Source: Dyella acidisoli (lineage in GTDB: Bacteria > Pseudomonadota > Gammaproteobacteria > Xanthomonadales > Rhodanobacteraceae). From it: a DNA stretch of 64,000 nt. A program made the translations under genes and the position numbers. The stretch is from contig NZ_BSOB01000010.1 of NCBI RefSeq assembly GCF_030160295.1, positions 342,901 to 406,900 on the forward strand, written 5' to 3'. The stretch's first letter is position 1; each line of letters opens with the position of its first letter. Below the pieces are notes generated by a model. That model was not told where the DNA came from. It was given only the letters and a program-made list of their open reading frames with translations, and ran no database searches. Positions 47,545 to 57,539 of this stretch are shown piece after piece.

Positions 47545-47708
47545 GGAAACCTCCTACGCAATGGGTCGCCACCGGGGCAACCGCAAAACGGCAACCAGCC
47601 GGCGAAGGAAAACGCGCATCGACGTGGGGAAGCGGCGATGCATCCCATCCATTATCGCACATCACATTACAAACGATCCGATGGCGCATGGTCCGATTGA
47701 CAGTCGCG

Positions 47709-47744
47709 AAAAAGCACAAGGCAGGCGCGAGGCCTGCCTTGTGC
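47709..47744 (-). terminator. Terminator of rpmE2
   Basis: A perfect 13-bp stem (GCACAAGGCAGGC with GCCTGCCTTGTGC) with a five-base loop is followed by TTTTT on the minus strand. It lies about 40 bp after the rpmE2 stop. Confidence 0.9.
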
Positions 47745-47784
47745 GAAATAACTGGACCTGCCGGCGTCGGCAGTTCGCGGAGAA

Positions 47785-48030
47785 TTACTTCTGCGCGTAA
47801 CGGCGACGGAACTTGTCGACGCGGCCACCGGCGTCAATCGTCTTCTGCTTGCCGGTGTAGAACGGGTGCGAATGGCTGGAGATATCCACCTTGATCAGCG
47901 GGTACTCGTTGCCGTCTTCCCACTTGATGGTTTCCTTGGCGGCAATCGTCGAACGCGTCAGAAACGCGAAGTCGGACGAAAGATCCTGGAACACCACCTG
48001 ACGGTAATTCGGATGGATATCGGGCTTCAT
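47785..48030 (-). CDS. rpmE2: 50S ribosomal protein L31 type B (zinc-free)
   Basis: Protein of 81 residues beginning [19 protein letters not shown], the type B form of L31. It contains no cysteine at all, so it cannot carry the zinc ribbon of type A L31. In many bacteria this paralog is made under zinc limitation through Zur. Conserved pieces are [25 protein letters not shown] and VDKFRRRY. The upstream 63 bp show no clear Zur palindrome. It is a monocistronic gene. Confidence 0.96.
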   Translation of the reverse strand: MKPDIHPNYRQVVFQDLSSDFAFLTRSTIAAKETIKWEDGNEYPLIKVDISSHSHPFYTGKQKTIDAGGRVDKFRRRYAQK

Positions 48031-48093
48031 GACGGACTCAAAGCTTGCGTGAAAAGAGCGGTATTGTATCGACGCTCCTTAGGCCCGGTCAAG

Positions 48094-49038
48094 CTACTGC
48101 TCAGCCCCCAACGCCCGTCGCACCATCGCGGCGAATTTCGCCTGGTCAAGTTCGAGCACCACATTGGCCTGGGCTCGCAGACCAAGTCGCTTGCCCCAGT
48201 CCACCACGGTAGCGCCGCGGGTCAGGCGACCGTCCAGCTCCACGCCCACCCAGCGGCGCTCGCTACGCGCGACCACAGAGGGATCGATGGCCACTGCCAT
48301 CGCCAGCGCATCGGCAGCGATGATGCCGCGCCGTTCGCGCTTGCGATTGGTCTCGCGGGCCACCTGGAACACACGGCCGAAGAACTCTGCCCGATGATCG
48401 CCGGCAACCAGCCACTGATCGAATTCGTCCTCGTCGAAGGCATGTCGCAGAGTGAGTTCCCAATCGACCAGATCGAAGTTGGGAAAACTTTCGAACACTA
48501 CGTGCGCGGCCTCGGGATCGAAACCGATATTGAATTCAGCCGGTATCCGACCGGTATTGCCGTGCCCAGTCACCGCACCGCCCATCACTACCAAGCGCTT
48601 TACGCGCTCGGGCAGCGAAGGATCCAAACGCACCGCCAACGCCAGATTCGTGAGTGGCGCCAACGCCACCAAGGTTATTTCGCCAGGATGTTCACGCGTG
48701 AGGCGCAGCAAGGCGAGTGCGGCGTGCTCGTCTGCTATCTCGGTTTTGGGTTCGGGAAATCCCACGTCGCCCAGACCATCATGCCCGTGCACAAACGCCG
48801 CGTCTTCCTCCGGCAAGCGAACGAGTGGCGTGGGGCATCCAGCGAACACCGGTGTAGACGCACCCACCACATCCACCAGCGTGCGCGCATTGCGCGTGGT
48901 ATGCGCAAGACCAACATTGCCCGCAGCGATGCTGAGACCAAGCACGTCGGCGTGTGCATGCGCCATCAGAATGGCAAGGGCATCGTCGACACCAGGATCG
49001 GTGTCGATCAGAAGTTGAGGCTTGGTCATGAGCGTCAT
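48094..49038 (-). CDS. Inosine-uridine-type nucleoside hydrolase
   Basis: Protein of 314 residues that cleaves nucleosides to base and ribose. The calcium-binding motif LLIDTDPGVDDALAIL lies near the N-terminus, with PTNLALAVRLDP and VMGGAVTGHGN, and a C-terminal ADALAMAVAIDPS segment that carries the catalytic histidine region. Start at 49038 (MTLMTKP) or 49029; neither has a good Shine-Dalgarno. Base preference is not predictable. Confidence 0.9.
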   Translation of the reverse strand: MTLMTKPQLLIDTDPGVDDALAILMAHAHADVLGLSIAAGNVGLAHTTRNARTLVDVVGASTPVFAGCPTPLVRLPEEDAAFVHGHDGLGDVGFPEPKTEIADEHAALALLRLTREHPGEITLVALAPLTNLALAVRLDPSLPERVKRLVVMGGAVTGHGNTGRIPAEFNIGFDPEAAHVVFESFPNFDLVDWELTLRHAFDEDEFDQWLVAGDHRAEFFGRVFQVARETNRKRERRGIIAADALAMAVAIDPSVVARSERRWVGVELDGRLTRGATVVDWGKRLGLRAQANVVLELDQAKFAAMVRRALGAEQ

Positions 49039-49138
49039 TGGATTCGAGGAACGACAAGCCTCGCAGCTCTGCTGTTGATGTCAAGCCATCGCCGCAACGT
49101 AATTCGGAGCGCAAAGCCTCACTTCCCCCTCCCCTCTT

Positions 49139-51253
49139 TCAGGCTGCCGCATAGCGGGCCGCACCGCCGATCCAACGCTCGATCAAACGCGCTGCCTGTT
49201 CGTGATGATGCGCAAGCATGTATTCGCCCACCTGCTGGACAGCCGGCAGCAGATGCGCATCACGCGCCAGATCGGCTATTCGCAAGCTCAATTGGCCAGT
49301 CTGCCGCGTACCTAGCACCTCGCCAGGGCCGCGCAATTCCAGATCCTTCTCCGCGATGCGAAACCCGTCGTTGGTCTCGCGCATCACCTGCAGGCGCTCG
49401 CGCGCAAGCTGGCCCAGTGGGGGCTGATAGAGCAGCACGCAATTGGATGAAACAGCGCCGCGCCCTACACGCCCACGCAGCTGGTGCAATTGCGCGAGAC
49501 CCAAACGCTCACTGTTTTCGATCACCATGAGGCTGGCATTGGGCACGTCCACACCCACTTCGATCACCGTGGTCGCCACAAGCACGGACAACTGGCCCGA
49601 CTTGAACGCATCCATCACAGCCTGCTTTTCTTTCGGCTTCATGCGGCCATGGATTAGGCCCACAGGACATTCGGTAAGCGCGTGCGAAAGTTCGGCATGG
49701 GCGGCTTCCGCAGCCTGCGCGCGCAGCTGTTCGGACTCTTCGATCAACGTGCACACCCAATAGGCTTGGCGCCGTTCCATGCAGGCAACACTGATGCGCT
49801 CAATCACTTCGGCACGGCGTGCGTTGGAAATCGCAACGGTCTGCACCGGTGTGCGGCCTGGCGGCAACTCGTCGATGGCGGAAATGTCCAGGTCGGCGTA
49901 AGCGCTCATCGCCAGCGTGCGTGGAATCGGCGTTGCGGTGAGCACCAGTTGATGCGGCACCAGCTCTCCTTCGATGCCCTTATCACGCAACGCCAGACGC
50001 TGCTGCACGCCGAAACGATGCTGTTCGTCGACGATCACCAATCCCAAACGCGCAAAGCTAACTCCTTCCTGCATCAAGGCATGCGTACCGATCACGATGG
50101 GAGCGCCTTCGGTCACGCGTTGCATGGCTTGCTGACGCGCCTTGCCTTGTTGCTTCCCGGCCAGCCATTCGACGTGGATGCCCAGTGGCTCCAGCCAATG
50201 GCGGAAATTGCGCAGATGCTGCTCAGCCAGCAATTCCGTCGGCGCCATCAACGCAACTTGATAGCCCGCTTCCACGGCCGCCAGCGCCGCGGCACACGCT
50301 ACTGCCGTTTTGCCGGAACCGACATCGCCCTGCACAAGGCGAAGCATGGGGCTCGGCTGGGCGATATCTGCGGAGATTTCTTTGATGACGCGCTGCTGGG
50401 CCGCAGTGAGTTGGAAAGGCAACGATTTCAACCACTGCTGCCGCAACTTGCCATTGCCACCAAGCTTGGGGGCACGCCGCTCGCGCACTGTAGCGCGTAA
50501 ACGCTTCAGGCTCATGTGCTGTGAGAGCAACTCTTCGAATGCCAGGCGTTGCTGCGCGGGATGGCGCCCCTGGATCAGCTGATCGATGCGGGCATCGGGC
50601 GGCGGCCGGTGCACGTACAACAATGCTTCGCGCAGCGAGGTCAATCCAAACTTGGCGCACAAACCAGGCGGAATCAGCTCCAGCTCTGTTTCTGCCGGAA
50701 GCTGCTGCATCGCCTTGGCGATGACGTTGCCCAGGCGCTTCTGCCCCAGCCCTTCGGTGGTGGGATAGACAGGCGTAAGCTGCTCGTCCAACGCAACAGA
50801 CGCATCGTCTTCCAGCCGACGATACTGTGGATGCACCATCTCCAGGCCGGCGTTGCCTTGCCGTACCTCGCCATAGCAAAGCAGACGCGTGCCGACACGA
50901 AACTGCTCGGCCTGCGCGCGATTGAAGTGGAAGAAACGCAGCAAGAGCGTCTGCATCACGCCATCGCCGATGGCAACTTTCAGTTGCGGGCGATAGCGAA
51001 AACCCTTCTCCACCGCCTCCACCGTACCCACCACCTGCGCCCGCATACCTGGACGAAGGTCCGCCAGCGGCGTCAGATGTGTGCGGTCTTCATACCGTAA
51101 TGGCAAGTGAAACCAAAGATCTCGAACACGATGAAGCCCCAACCTAGCCAGCGACTCAACCAACGCTGGACCGACGCCACCGAGCGTCGCGACTGGCCGG
51201 TTCCCTCGGTCATCGACGCTCGGCGTAGCAAGTTGAGGTTTCGGGGCGGCCAT
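49139..51253 (-). CDS. recG: ATP-dependent DNA helicase RecG
   Basis: Helicase of 704 residues that remodels stalled forks and branched DNA. The N-terminal wedge domain (about 1-180) has LVESLARLGLHRVRDLWFHLP. Walker A is GDVGSGKTAVA, motif II is VIVDEQHRFGVQQR, and later motifs include GRVGRGAVSSNCVLLY. It is the last gene of the rpoZ-spoT-ridA-recG series; ridA lies 80 bp upstream. Length is near the family norm (about 690). Confidence 0.97.
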   Translation of the reverse strand: MAAPKPQLATPSVDDRGNRPVATLGGVGPALVESLARLGLHRVRDLWFHLPLRYEDRTHLTPLADLRPGMRAQVVGTVEAVEKGFRYRPQLKVAIGDGVMQTLLLRFFHFNRAQAEQFRVGTRLLCYGEVRQGNAGLEMVHPQYRRLEDDASVALDEQLTPVYPTTEGLGQKRLGNVIAKAMQQLPAETELELIPPGLCAKFGLTSLREALLYVHRPPPDARIDQLIQGRHPAQQRLAFEELLSQHMSLKRLRATVRERRAPKLGGNGKLRQQWLKSLPFQLTAAQQRVIKEISADIAQPSPMLRLVQGDVGSGKTAVACAAALAAVEAGYQVALMAPTELLAEQHLRNFRHWLEPLGIHVEWLAGKQQGKARQQAMQRVTEGAPIVIGTHALMQEGVSFARLGLVIVDEQHRFGVQQRLALRDKGIEGELVPHQLVLTATPIPRTLAMSAYADLDISAIDELPPGRTPVQTVAISNARRAEVIERISVACMERRQAYWVCTLIEESEQLRAQAAEAAHAELSHALTECPVGLIHGRMKPKEKQAVMDAFKSGQLSVLVATTVIEVGVDVPNASLMVIENSERLGLAQLHQLRGRVGRGAVSSNCVLLYQPPLGQLARERLQVMRETNDGFRIAEKDLELRGPGEVLGTRQTGQLSLRIADLARDAHLLPAVQQVGEYMLAHHHEQAARLIERWIGGAARYAAA

Positions 51254-51333
51254 CGCTGCAAGACTAACCGAGCATGTCGGCTTGGCGAGTCAGACTGCGG
51301 ACAAAAGCTGTCAGCAATCTGCGCGCGATTCGA

Positions 51334-51717
51334 TCAGTCCATCACCATGATGGCGTCCACTTCCACTTGTGCACCCTTGGGCAAGCCCTTCACCTCGATG
51401 GTGGAGCGAGCCGGATACGGCTGCTGGAAGTACTCATTCATCACCACATTGACGGCGGTGAAATTGGCAAGATCTGTCACGTAAATGCCGACGCGCACGA
51501 ATTTATCGAACGAGCCACCGGCTGCTTCGGCCACGGCTTTCAGATTGTCGAATACGCGACGCGTCTGCGCGCTGATATCGCCTTCCACCAACATGCCACT
51601 GACGGGATCGAGCGGAATCTGGCCGGAAAAGTACACTGTGTTGCCCGCACGCACCGCTTGTGAGTACGGGCCGATCGCGGCGGGGGCTTGGTCGGTCGAA
51701 ATGATGGTGCGGGGCAT
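51334..51717 (-). CDS. ridA: RidA-family reactive enamine/imine deaminase
   Basis: Trimeric protein of 127 residues that hydrolyses 2-aminoacrylate and related intermediates. The hallmarks are [25 protein letters not shown] and [11 protein letters not shown], and the substrate-binding arginine in [11 protein letters not shown] at 51717 (MPRTIISTD) fits the family length (about 128). The spoT stop is 87 bp upstream; a CTCCCC/GGAG hairpin lies in that gap. Confidence 0.95.
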   Translation of the reverse strand: MPRTIISTDQAPAAIGPYSQAVRAGNTVYFSGQIPLDPVSGMLVEGDISAQTRRVFDNLKAVAEAAGGSFDKFVRVGIYVTDLANFTAVNVVMNEYFQQPYPARSTIEVKGLPKGAQVEVDAIMVMD

Positions 51718-51803
51718 GGGGATCATCCATCGGAGCGAAGGCGCAAGTGTAACGTGAGTGCCCTTCCATCTCCCCCCTTTGAGGAGAGGCAACTGACGCA
51801 GCA

Positions 51804-54005
51804 CTACAACGGATACCGATACGCCCCGCTTACTACACCCGTGCGCCGCACGCGCCGGATCACCTCAGCCAGATGCTTACGGTTCTTCACTTCAATAGTG
51901 AACAGCAGCGTGGCCGCTGCCATGTCACGCTCGACGTATTCCACGTTTTCGATGTTCGAATCGGCCGCAGCGATCGCCGCCGCCACTGTGGCAAGCACGC
52001 CCGGACGGTTCATGACTTCGATGCGCAGCTCGGCGCGGTAATCGCCCTGCACGTCGCGGTCCCATTCGATGTCCACGCAGCGTTCGGGTGAGGATTTGCG
52101 CAGCTCGGCCATGTTCGGGCACTCGGTGCGATGCACGACGATGCCCTTGCCCGGCGACAGGTAGCCCACGATTTCGTCGCCCGGCAGTGGGTGGCAGCAA
52201 TTGGCGAAGCTCAGCACGCCACGCTCGGCACCGGTGATGTGAATCTTTTCCGTCGGATGCGTCACCGGTGCGCCACGTCCGGAAGGAGTGCCTCGCGACG
52301 CCACGAGCTGGCTGGCAACCTGGTCGGGCATGCGATTGCCCAGCGCGATGTCGGCCAGCAATTCCTCCAAGCGCTTGAGCTTGGACTTGTGCAGGAATTT
52401 TTCCAGCGCCGCCGGCTGGATCGCATCCAAGCTGGTGCCCAACGCGTCCAACGCGCGATCGAGCATACGATGGCCGAAATCGACCGCATCCTCGTGCTGC
52501 AGATGCTTCAGATACTGACGAATTGCAGTGCGCGCCTTGCCGGTCACTACGAACTCAAGCCACGCCGGGTTGGGCACGGCAGAGGGCGCGGTGATGATCT
52601 CAACCTGTTGCCCCGACTCCAGCCGCGTGCGTAGCGGCAGCAGCTTCTTGTCGACGCGAGCTGCGACAGCGTGATCACCCACATCGGTATGCACGGCGTA
52701 GGCGAAATCCAGCGCCGTGGCATTGCGTGGCAACGACAGAATGTCACCACGCGGAGTGAACAAATACGTTTCATCCGGGAACAGGTCGATCTTGACGTTC
52801 TCGATGAACTCGGCCGCAGACGGCGTGTTTGCCTGGCTGTCCGCCAGCGCGGAAAGCCATTCGCGCGCACGGGCCTGCGCACTATTGGCCGGACCGCTTT
52901 CGGTCTTATATGCCCAATGAGCGGCCACGCCGCGCTCGGCCACCGAATCCATCTCCTCGGTACGGATCTGCACTTCGATCGGTGCGCCGAACGGGCCTAG
53001 CAGCACAGTATGCAGCGACTGGTAGCCGTTGGCCTTGGGGATGGCGATGAAATCCTTGAAGCGGCGGTCGACCGGCTTGTACAGCGCATGCACCACGCCG
53101 AGCGCCATGTAGCAGCTCATCGCGGCGTCGGTGACAACACGAAAACCGTACACATCCATGAGTTGCGCGAAGCTTTTGTGTTCGCTGCGCATCTTCGAGT
53201 AGATGCTCCACGGCGATTTGATGCGCCCAACCACACGCACTGGAATACGCTCTTCGACCAGGCGCGAAGTCAGCGCGCCTTCGATCCGCCCCATCGCCTC
53301 ACGACGATTGCCCAGCGCAGCGCGAATGCGTTCGCTGATTACGCGATAGCGATCGGGATGCAGCCCGCGGAAGCCCAAATCCTGCAGCTCCGCCTTGATT
53401 TTGTTCATGCCAAGGCGCTGCGCGATAGGTGCGTAGATTTCCAACGTCTCGCGCGCAATGCGGCGACGCGATTCGGGATCCTTGGCGCCGAGCGTGCGCA
53501 TGTTGTGCAGGCGATCGGCCAGCTTGATCAGGATCACGCGCAGATCGCGTGCCATCGCCAGCAGCATCTTGCGGAAGCTTTCTGCGTCGGCCTCCTGGCG
53601 GCTGGAAAAGCGCATCTTGTCCAGCTTGGTGACGCCGTCGACCAGCTCGGCGACGGGCTCGCCGAATTCTCCGGCAAGCTCGACGCGGGTTAGCGCGGTG
53701 TCTTCCAGTGTGTCGTGCAGGATCGCGGCGATGATGGTTTCCGCATCCATGCCGAATTCGGCCAGGATGCCGGCTACCGCAATGGGATGGGTGATGTAGG
53801 GCTCGCCGCTCTTGCGCGTCTGGCCCTCGTGGGCCACTGCGCCTACCTGGTAGGCACGCACCACACGGGCTACCTGCTGCTCGGGCAGGTAGGCAAGACG
53901 CTCTTTTAGTGCCACCACATACGGCGGCAGTGCGGACGTATCCTCGGGAGCGGGATGCGTAGCCGCCGTCATGAGTTCCGACGCCCGTTCAGGCGATCGC
54001 CTCAT
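51804..54005 (-). CDS. spoT: Bifunctional (p)ppGpp synthetase/hydrolase SpoT
   Basis: Stringent-response enzyme of 733 residues. The HD hydrolase domain has H73 and HDTLEDT (H97, D98), and synthetase motifs are [23 protein letters not shown] domain ([26 protein letters not shown]) is at about residues 405-465 and an ACT domain at about 655-730. The long N-terminal extension makes the start at 54005 or 53972 possible. It acts in the cytoplasm. It is downstream of rpoZ in the same order as in E. coli. Confidence 0.97.
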   Translation of the reverse strand: MRRSPERASELMTAATHPAPEDTSALPPYVVALKERLAYLPEQQVARVVRAYQVGAVAHEGQTRKSGEPYITHPIAVAGILAEFGMDAETIIAAILHDTLEDTALTRVELAGEFGEPVAELVDGVTKLDKMRFSSRQEADAESFRKMLLAMARDLRVILIKLADRLHNMRTLGAKDPESRRRIARETLEIYAPIAQRLGMNKIKAELQDLGFRGLHPDRYRVISERIRAALGNRREAMGRIEGALTSRLVEERIPVRVVGRIKSPWSIYSKMRSEHKSFAQLMDVYGFRVVTDAAMSCYMALGVVHALYKPVDRRFKDFIAIPKANGYQSLHTVLLGPFGAPIEVQIRTEEMDSVAERGVAAHWAYKTESGPANSAQARAREWLSALADSQANTPSAAEFIENVKIDLFPDETYLFTPRGDILSLPRNATALDFAYAVHTDVGDHAVAARVDKKLLPLRTRLESGQQVEIITAPSAVPNPAWLEFVVTGKARTAIRQYLKHLQHEDAVDFGHRMLDRALDALGTSLDAIQPAALEKFLHKSKLKRLEELLADIALGNRMPDQVASQLVASRGTPSGRGAPVTHPTEKIHITGAERGVLSFANCCHPLPGDEIVGYLSPGKGIVVHRTECPNMAELRKSSPERCVDIEWDRDVQGDYRAELRIEVMNRPGVLATVAAAIAAADSNIENVEYVERDMAAATLLFTIEVKNRKHLAEVIRRVRRTGVVSGAYRYPL

Positions 54006-54104
54006 GACAGAGAGGGAACGAAAGGAGGCGGAGGCGTAACGCGCGGCTCGTCGATCCGGTGCGACCGGCTCGACGCATACGCTGTCGACAGCCGCCGCTA
54101 TCCA

Positions 54105-54395
54105 TCAGTCGTCTCCGCCTTTGGAGAGATCGTCGTCCACTTCCTGGGCGGCCCACTCCAGTGCTTCGCGCTCAGCACGCTCGCGTTCGGCGCGATCGAT
54201 CTCGTCGATGGTTGCCTGATCGATGCGGCGGTCAGCGATTTCACGCAGCGCCAACACGGTCGGCTTATCGTGATCGGGGTTTACTGCCGGTTCGGCACCG
54301 TTGGCGAGCTGGCGGGCGCGTTTGGTCGCCATAAGAACCAATTCGAAACGGTTGTTGACTACCTCGAGGCAGTCTTCCACGGTAATGCGGGCCAT
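54105..54395 (-). CDS. rpoZ: DNA-directed RNA polymerase omega subunit
   Basis: Subunit of 96 residues that helps assemble RNA polymerase. It begins [30 protein letters not shown], with [15 protein letters not shown] and a long charged C-terminal tail ([19 protein letters not shown]). The start has an AAGGATTTCCC Shine-Dalgarno. The spoT gene follows 99 bp later. It is divergent from mlaA. Confidence 0.97.
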   Translation of the reverse strand: MARITVEDCLEVVNNRFELVLMATKRARQLANGAEPAVNPDHDKPTVLALREIADRRIDQATIDEIDRAERERAEREALEWAAQEVDDDLSKGGDD

Positions 54396-54606
54396 GGGAA
54401 ATCCTTGAACTATAAAAACTTATGCGGCCTAACAGTTTATCGGTAGGCTACCTGACTGGCAACGCGAGGGCTCGCGGTGACTATGGACAAGCTCTATCAT
54501 GCCCGGCCGTTGCGCGCCAGCTCGAAACATTGTTGCAATGCGTGCACAATATAGAACTAAAAAGTACACTTTTACTCCCAAACCCCTTGCAGCGGATTCT
54601 TCCTCG

Positions 54607-55461
54607 ATGCCCTCCCTGCCCCGTTTCGCCGCACTAAGCCGCCTGTTGCCCGCACTAGCCATGCTGTTGTTGCTCGCCGGGTGCGCCGTCGCCCCGCCCC
54701 GCACCGACGACCCGCTGGAGAAGTTCAATCGCAAGAGCTACGCCTTCAATATGGCGTTGGATACCCACGTATTGCGTCCGGTGGCGGTGGGTTACACCGA
54801 GATCACACCCAAGCCGGTGCAGACCTCGATCAGCAACTTCTTCACCAATATCAAGCTGCCGATCAGCATCGCCAACAGTCTGTTGCAGGCACGTCCGAGC
54901 GATGCCATGGCGGATACCGGCCGTTTCCTGATCAACATGACGGTGGGTGTAGCCGGCTTCTTCGATCCGGCGACGAAGATGCAGATTCCGCTCAAGGAAA
55001 CCGATTTCGGCATCACCCTGGCCCGCTGGGGCGTACCCGAGGGCGACTTCCTGATGGTGCCACTGCTGGGGCCTTCGACCTTCCGCGACGTGTTGCAGTA
55101 CCCGGTGGATGGTTATCTGTTCGATCCGCTGAGCTACTTTGAGCGCAACCACAAATTCCATTGGGGCCAGTACTACATCCCCGAGGCGGTTTACTTCGTC
55201 CAGATGCGCGCCCAGTTGCTCGACGCCGATAGCTTCCTGAAGACCGCCTACGACCCTTACGCCTTCGTGCGTGATGCCTGGCGCCAGAACCGCCTCAACA
55301 AGATCTATGACGGCAACCCGCCGGCGGATGTGATGCTGAAGCTGCAACAAGGCGGCTCGAACCAGCAGAACCAGCAGCAAAACTACGATCCCGAAGAGTT
55401 GCTCAAGGAGCAGCAAAAATGGGAGCAGCAACAGAAACAGCAGAAGTCGGGCGGAGCCTGA
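54607..55461 (+). CDS. mlaA: MlaA/VacJ outer-membrane lipoprotein
   Basis: Lipoprotein of 284 residues that removes phospholipids from the outer leaflet of the outer membrane. Signal peptide ends in the lipobox LLAGC (C26). The MlaA core includes DPLEKFNRKSYAFNMALD, VQTSISNFFTNIKLPISIANSLLQ and GRFLINMTVGVAGFFDPA. The C-terminus is Gln-rich. I chose ATG at 54607. It faces the mlaFEDCB operon across two hairpins, whereas the periplasmic and inner-membrane parts are encoded on the opposite strand. Confidence 0.95.
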   Translation: MPSLPRFAALSRLLPALAMLLLLAGCAVAPPRTDDPLEKFNRKSYAFNMALDTHVLRPVAVGYTEITPKPVQTSISNFFTNIKLPISIANSLLQARPSDAMADTGRFLINMTVGVAGFFDPATKMQIPLKETDFGITLARWGVPEGDFLMVPLLGPSTFRDVLQYPVDGYLFDPLSYFERNHKFHWGQYYIPEAVYFVQMRAQLLDADSFLKTAYDPYAFVRDAWRQNRLNKIYDGNPPADVMLKLQQGGSNQQNQQQNYDPEELLKEQQKWEQQQKQQKSGGA

Positions 55462-55480
55462 TTCGGCTGAGCAATTAGGA

Positions 55481-55512
55481 AAAAACGGGGCTCTAGGGCC
55501 CCGTTTTTTTGC
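55481..55512 (+). terminator. Rho-independent terminator of mlaA
   Basis: ACGGGGC pairs with GGCCCCGT around a short loop and is followed by TTTTTTT, 19 bp after the mlaA stop. Confidence 0.9.
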
Positions 55513-55558
55513 CTGTATGCAATGACATCGAAGGGCCGGTGACGTGCATATCGCTGCG

Positions 55559-55630
55559 TCCTTCGCATCGCCACAGCCAACAAAAAAGGGCTCATCAGAG
55601 CCCTTTTTTGTTGGCTGGCGATGCGAAGGA
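55559..55630 (-). terminator. Very long hairpin at the end of the mlaFEDCB operon
   Basis: The left arm TCCTTCGCATCGCCA plus AGCCAACAAAAAAGGGCTC pairs with its inverse on the right, giving a stem of about 33 bp broken only by a two-base CA bulge, with an ATCA loop. It ends exactly at the mlaB stop codon (55631). The internal A6/T6 tracts make it a strong terminator for either strand. It is much longer than a typical terminator. Confidence 0.85.
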
Positions 55631-55939
55631 TCAGTGCAGCAGTGACTCCACGCCACAGACTCGCGCAAGCGCCTGCATGCCCGTCGGCACGTGCTGCACT
55701 ACGACGCGACGCCCGCCCTGATCCGCTTCCGAGAGCGCCGCCAGCACGCATGCCAAACCGGCGCTGTCGCAACTCTCCACGCCCGCAAGATCCAGCGTAT
55801 GGCGATCGTTCTTCGCAAACGCGCTGCGCATCGCCACCAGGGCGTTTTCCGCCGTGGCGAAATTCAAGGTGCCGGACACGGAGACCGTGTCCGGCCGGTC
55901 GGAAGCAACCCGAAACTCGCCGGATTTACTTGGCGCCAT
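55631..55939 (-). CDS. mlaB: MlaB STAS-domain protein
   Basis: Cytoplasmic STAS protein of 102 residues that stabilises MlaF in the MlaFEDB complex. The STAS features are RVASDRPDTVSVSGTLNF and TLDLAGVESCDSAGLACVLA, with the conserved CDSAGL loop. I chose ATG at 55939; it overlaps the end of mlaC by 14 bp. The stop abuts a long hairpin. Confidence 0.92.
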   Translation of the reverse strand: MAPSKSGEFRVASDRPDTVSVSGTLNFATAENALVAMRSAFAKNDRHTLDLAGVESCDSAGLACVLAALSEADQGGRRVVVQHVPTGMQALARVCGVESLLH

Positions 55940-56606
55940 TACCCTTGTCTTCCTGTTCCAGCTGACCGAGAGCTTTGTCGCCCTGCGTTTCCAGATCGGC
56001 AATGAGCTTGTCCAGGCCTTCCTTCTTGATCTCGGCATCAACCTGGTTGCGGTAATTGGTGATGTAGGAGATGCCTTCGATGATGACGTCATAGGCCTTC
56101 CACTGACCGTCGGCGGCCTGGTGGAAGACGTAGTTCACCGCAACGGTCTTGTTGTCGTCGGTGCTTACCTGCGTCTTCACCACCGTGTACTTGGGATTGA
56201 CATCGCCGCTGAACGGCAGGACCTTCACGGTGCCTTTGGTATAGCTCAGCAGACCTTCCGCATAGCGATTGGTGAGCGAGGTGTAGAACGCTTTGGCGAA
56301 GCGCGAGCGCTGATCAGGCGAGGCCTCACGCGCGTGCATGCCCAACACCAGGATCGACGCCCAGTCGGTGTCGAAGTGCGGCAGGAAGATCTGGTTGATC
56401 GTCGCGACCAGCTTGGGCTTGTTGTTTTGCAGTTGCGCCTTGTGGTCGGCGATCTGCGTATCGAGCTGATGGGTGATGTCCTCCACCACGGCCTGCGGTG
56501 TCGATGCATTGGACGACTGCGCGCTGGATGCACTCTGCGCGAAAGCCGGCATGACAACAACGCTGCCCAGAGCGATGGCGGTGGCAATAGCCAGGTGACG
56601 CAACAT
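55926..56606 (-). CDS. mlaC: MlaC periplasmic lipid-binding protein
   Basis: Shuttle of 226 residues carrying phospholipids between MlaA and MlaD. Signal peptide (ATAIALGSVVVMPAFAQ), then the Ttg2/MlaC domain: ASILVLGMHAREAS, FAKAFYTSLTNRYAEGLLSY and VNYVFHQAADGQWKAYDVIIEG. The Lys/Glu-rich tail is somewhat extended. It overlaps mlaB by 14 bp, and mlaD ends 23 bp upstream. Confidence 0.94.
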   Translation of the reverse strand: MLRHLAIATAIALGSVVVMPAFAQSASSAQSSNASTPQAVVEDITHQLDTQIADHKAQLQNNKPKLVATINQIFLPHFDTDWASILVLGMHAREASPDQRSRFAKAFYTSLTNRYAEGLLSYTKGTVKVLPFSGDVNPKYTVVKTQVSTDDNKTVAVNYVFHQAADGQWKAYDVIIEGISYITNYRNQVDAEIKKEGLDKLIADLETQGDKALGQLEQEDKGNGAK

Positions 56607-56629
56607 GGATGACTCCTAGTAAAGCCGGC

Positions 56630-57502
56630 TCAATGTTTGCCGGCGGGCGGATTGGACGAACCGTTGCCACCGGCATTGCTGTTGCCGCTGGACGAACCAT
56701 TGACCAGGAACTTGCCGATCAGATCTTCCAGCTGCATCGCCGACTGCGTCAGCACGAGCTGGTCGCCGTCCTTGAGCGAATTCGGCGAGCCACCGGGCTG
56801 GATCGCAACATACTGGCTGCCGATCAAACCACTGGTGAATACGGCGGCGGCCGAATCGTCAGGAATCTGGTTGTATTTGCTGTCGATGGCCAGCGTGACG
56901 GTAGCGTCCAGTTTCACCGGATCGGCCTTCACATCGGCCACACTGCCGATGGCCACGCCCGCCATCTTCACTGGCGCCCCTTCCGACAGTGCACCGACAT
57001 TGGTGAAATGGGCGGTCACTTTGTAACTGCCACCGATAGCGTCAGCCACGCCGCCCGCGCCAAAGAACTTGCCGAGCATTTCTTCCAGCGGCTGCGTCGA
57101 GCGGGTCAGCACCAGATGACCGCCGTTCGCCAGATAGTTCTTGGCACTGCCGAACTGCAGACCTACGTACTGGTCGCCCAGCAAGCCGCTGGTGTAGATC
57201 ACCGCGGTCGAATCGGTGGGAATCTGGCCGAACTTCTTGTCGATCGAAAGCTTGACATCAGCCACGTCTTTGCCTGGCTCCAGCGAGATCGACTGCACCT
57301 GGCCCACACGCACGCCCGCCACTTTCACCGGCGCACGCTCCTTGAGCTGGCCGACGTTTACGAACTGCGCGTCGATGACGTAGCTGGCCCCCTGGTGACT
57401 GTTGACGACCGACGTCGTCTGCGTCGCGAGATAGGCCAGTGCGGCGAAACCGAACACGATGAACAGGCCGGTGCCGACGGCATAGGATTTTCGCTGGCTC
57501 AC
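56630..57502 (-). CDS. mlaD: MlaD-family MCE protein
   Basis: Membrane-anchored MCE protein of about 290 residues, larger than E. coli MlaD (183). An N-terminal helix (YAVGTGLFIVFGFAALAYLATQ) is followed by two MCE repeats: VKVAGVRVGQVQSISLEP and VKMAGVAIGSVADVKADP, each with a LxGDQYV or LIGSQYVAIQ end. The second MCE unit is unusual for MlaD. GTG at 57502 gives MSQRKSYAVG; TTG at 57526 is an alternative. The C-terminus is Asn/Gly/Ser-rich. Confidence 0.9.
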   Translation of the reverse strand: MSQRKSYAVGTGLFIVFGFAALAYLATQTTSVVNSHQGASYVIDAQFVNVGQLKERAPVKVAGVRVGQVQSISLEPGKDVADVKLSIDKKFGQIPTDSTAVIYTSGLLGDQYVGLQFGSAKNYLANGGHLVLTRSTQPLEEMLGKFFGAGGVADAIGGSYKVTAHFTNVGALSEGAPVKMAGVAIGSVADVKADPVKLDATVTLAIDSKYNQIPDDSAAAVFTSGLIGSQYVAIQPGGSPNSLKDGDQLVLTQSAMQLEDLIGKFLVNGSSSGNSNAGGNGSSNPPAGKH

Positions 57503-57539
57503 GAGGAGGTCCTCAGAAATAAGCAATAAGTCATGATGG

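Noticed and set aside
47866-49530. Open frame of 554 codons on the plus strand across rpmE2, the nucleoside hydrolase and recG
   Set aside because: It runs antisense through three recognisable genes on the other strand, with a low-complexity His/Arg/Gln product. It is an antisense artefact.
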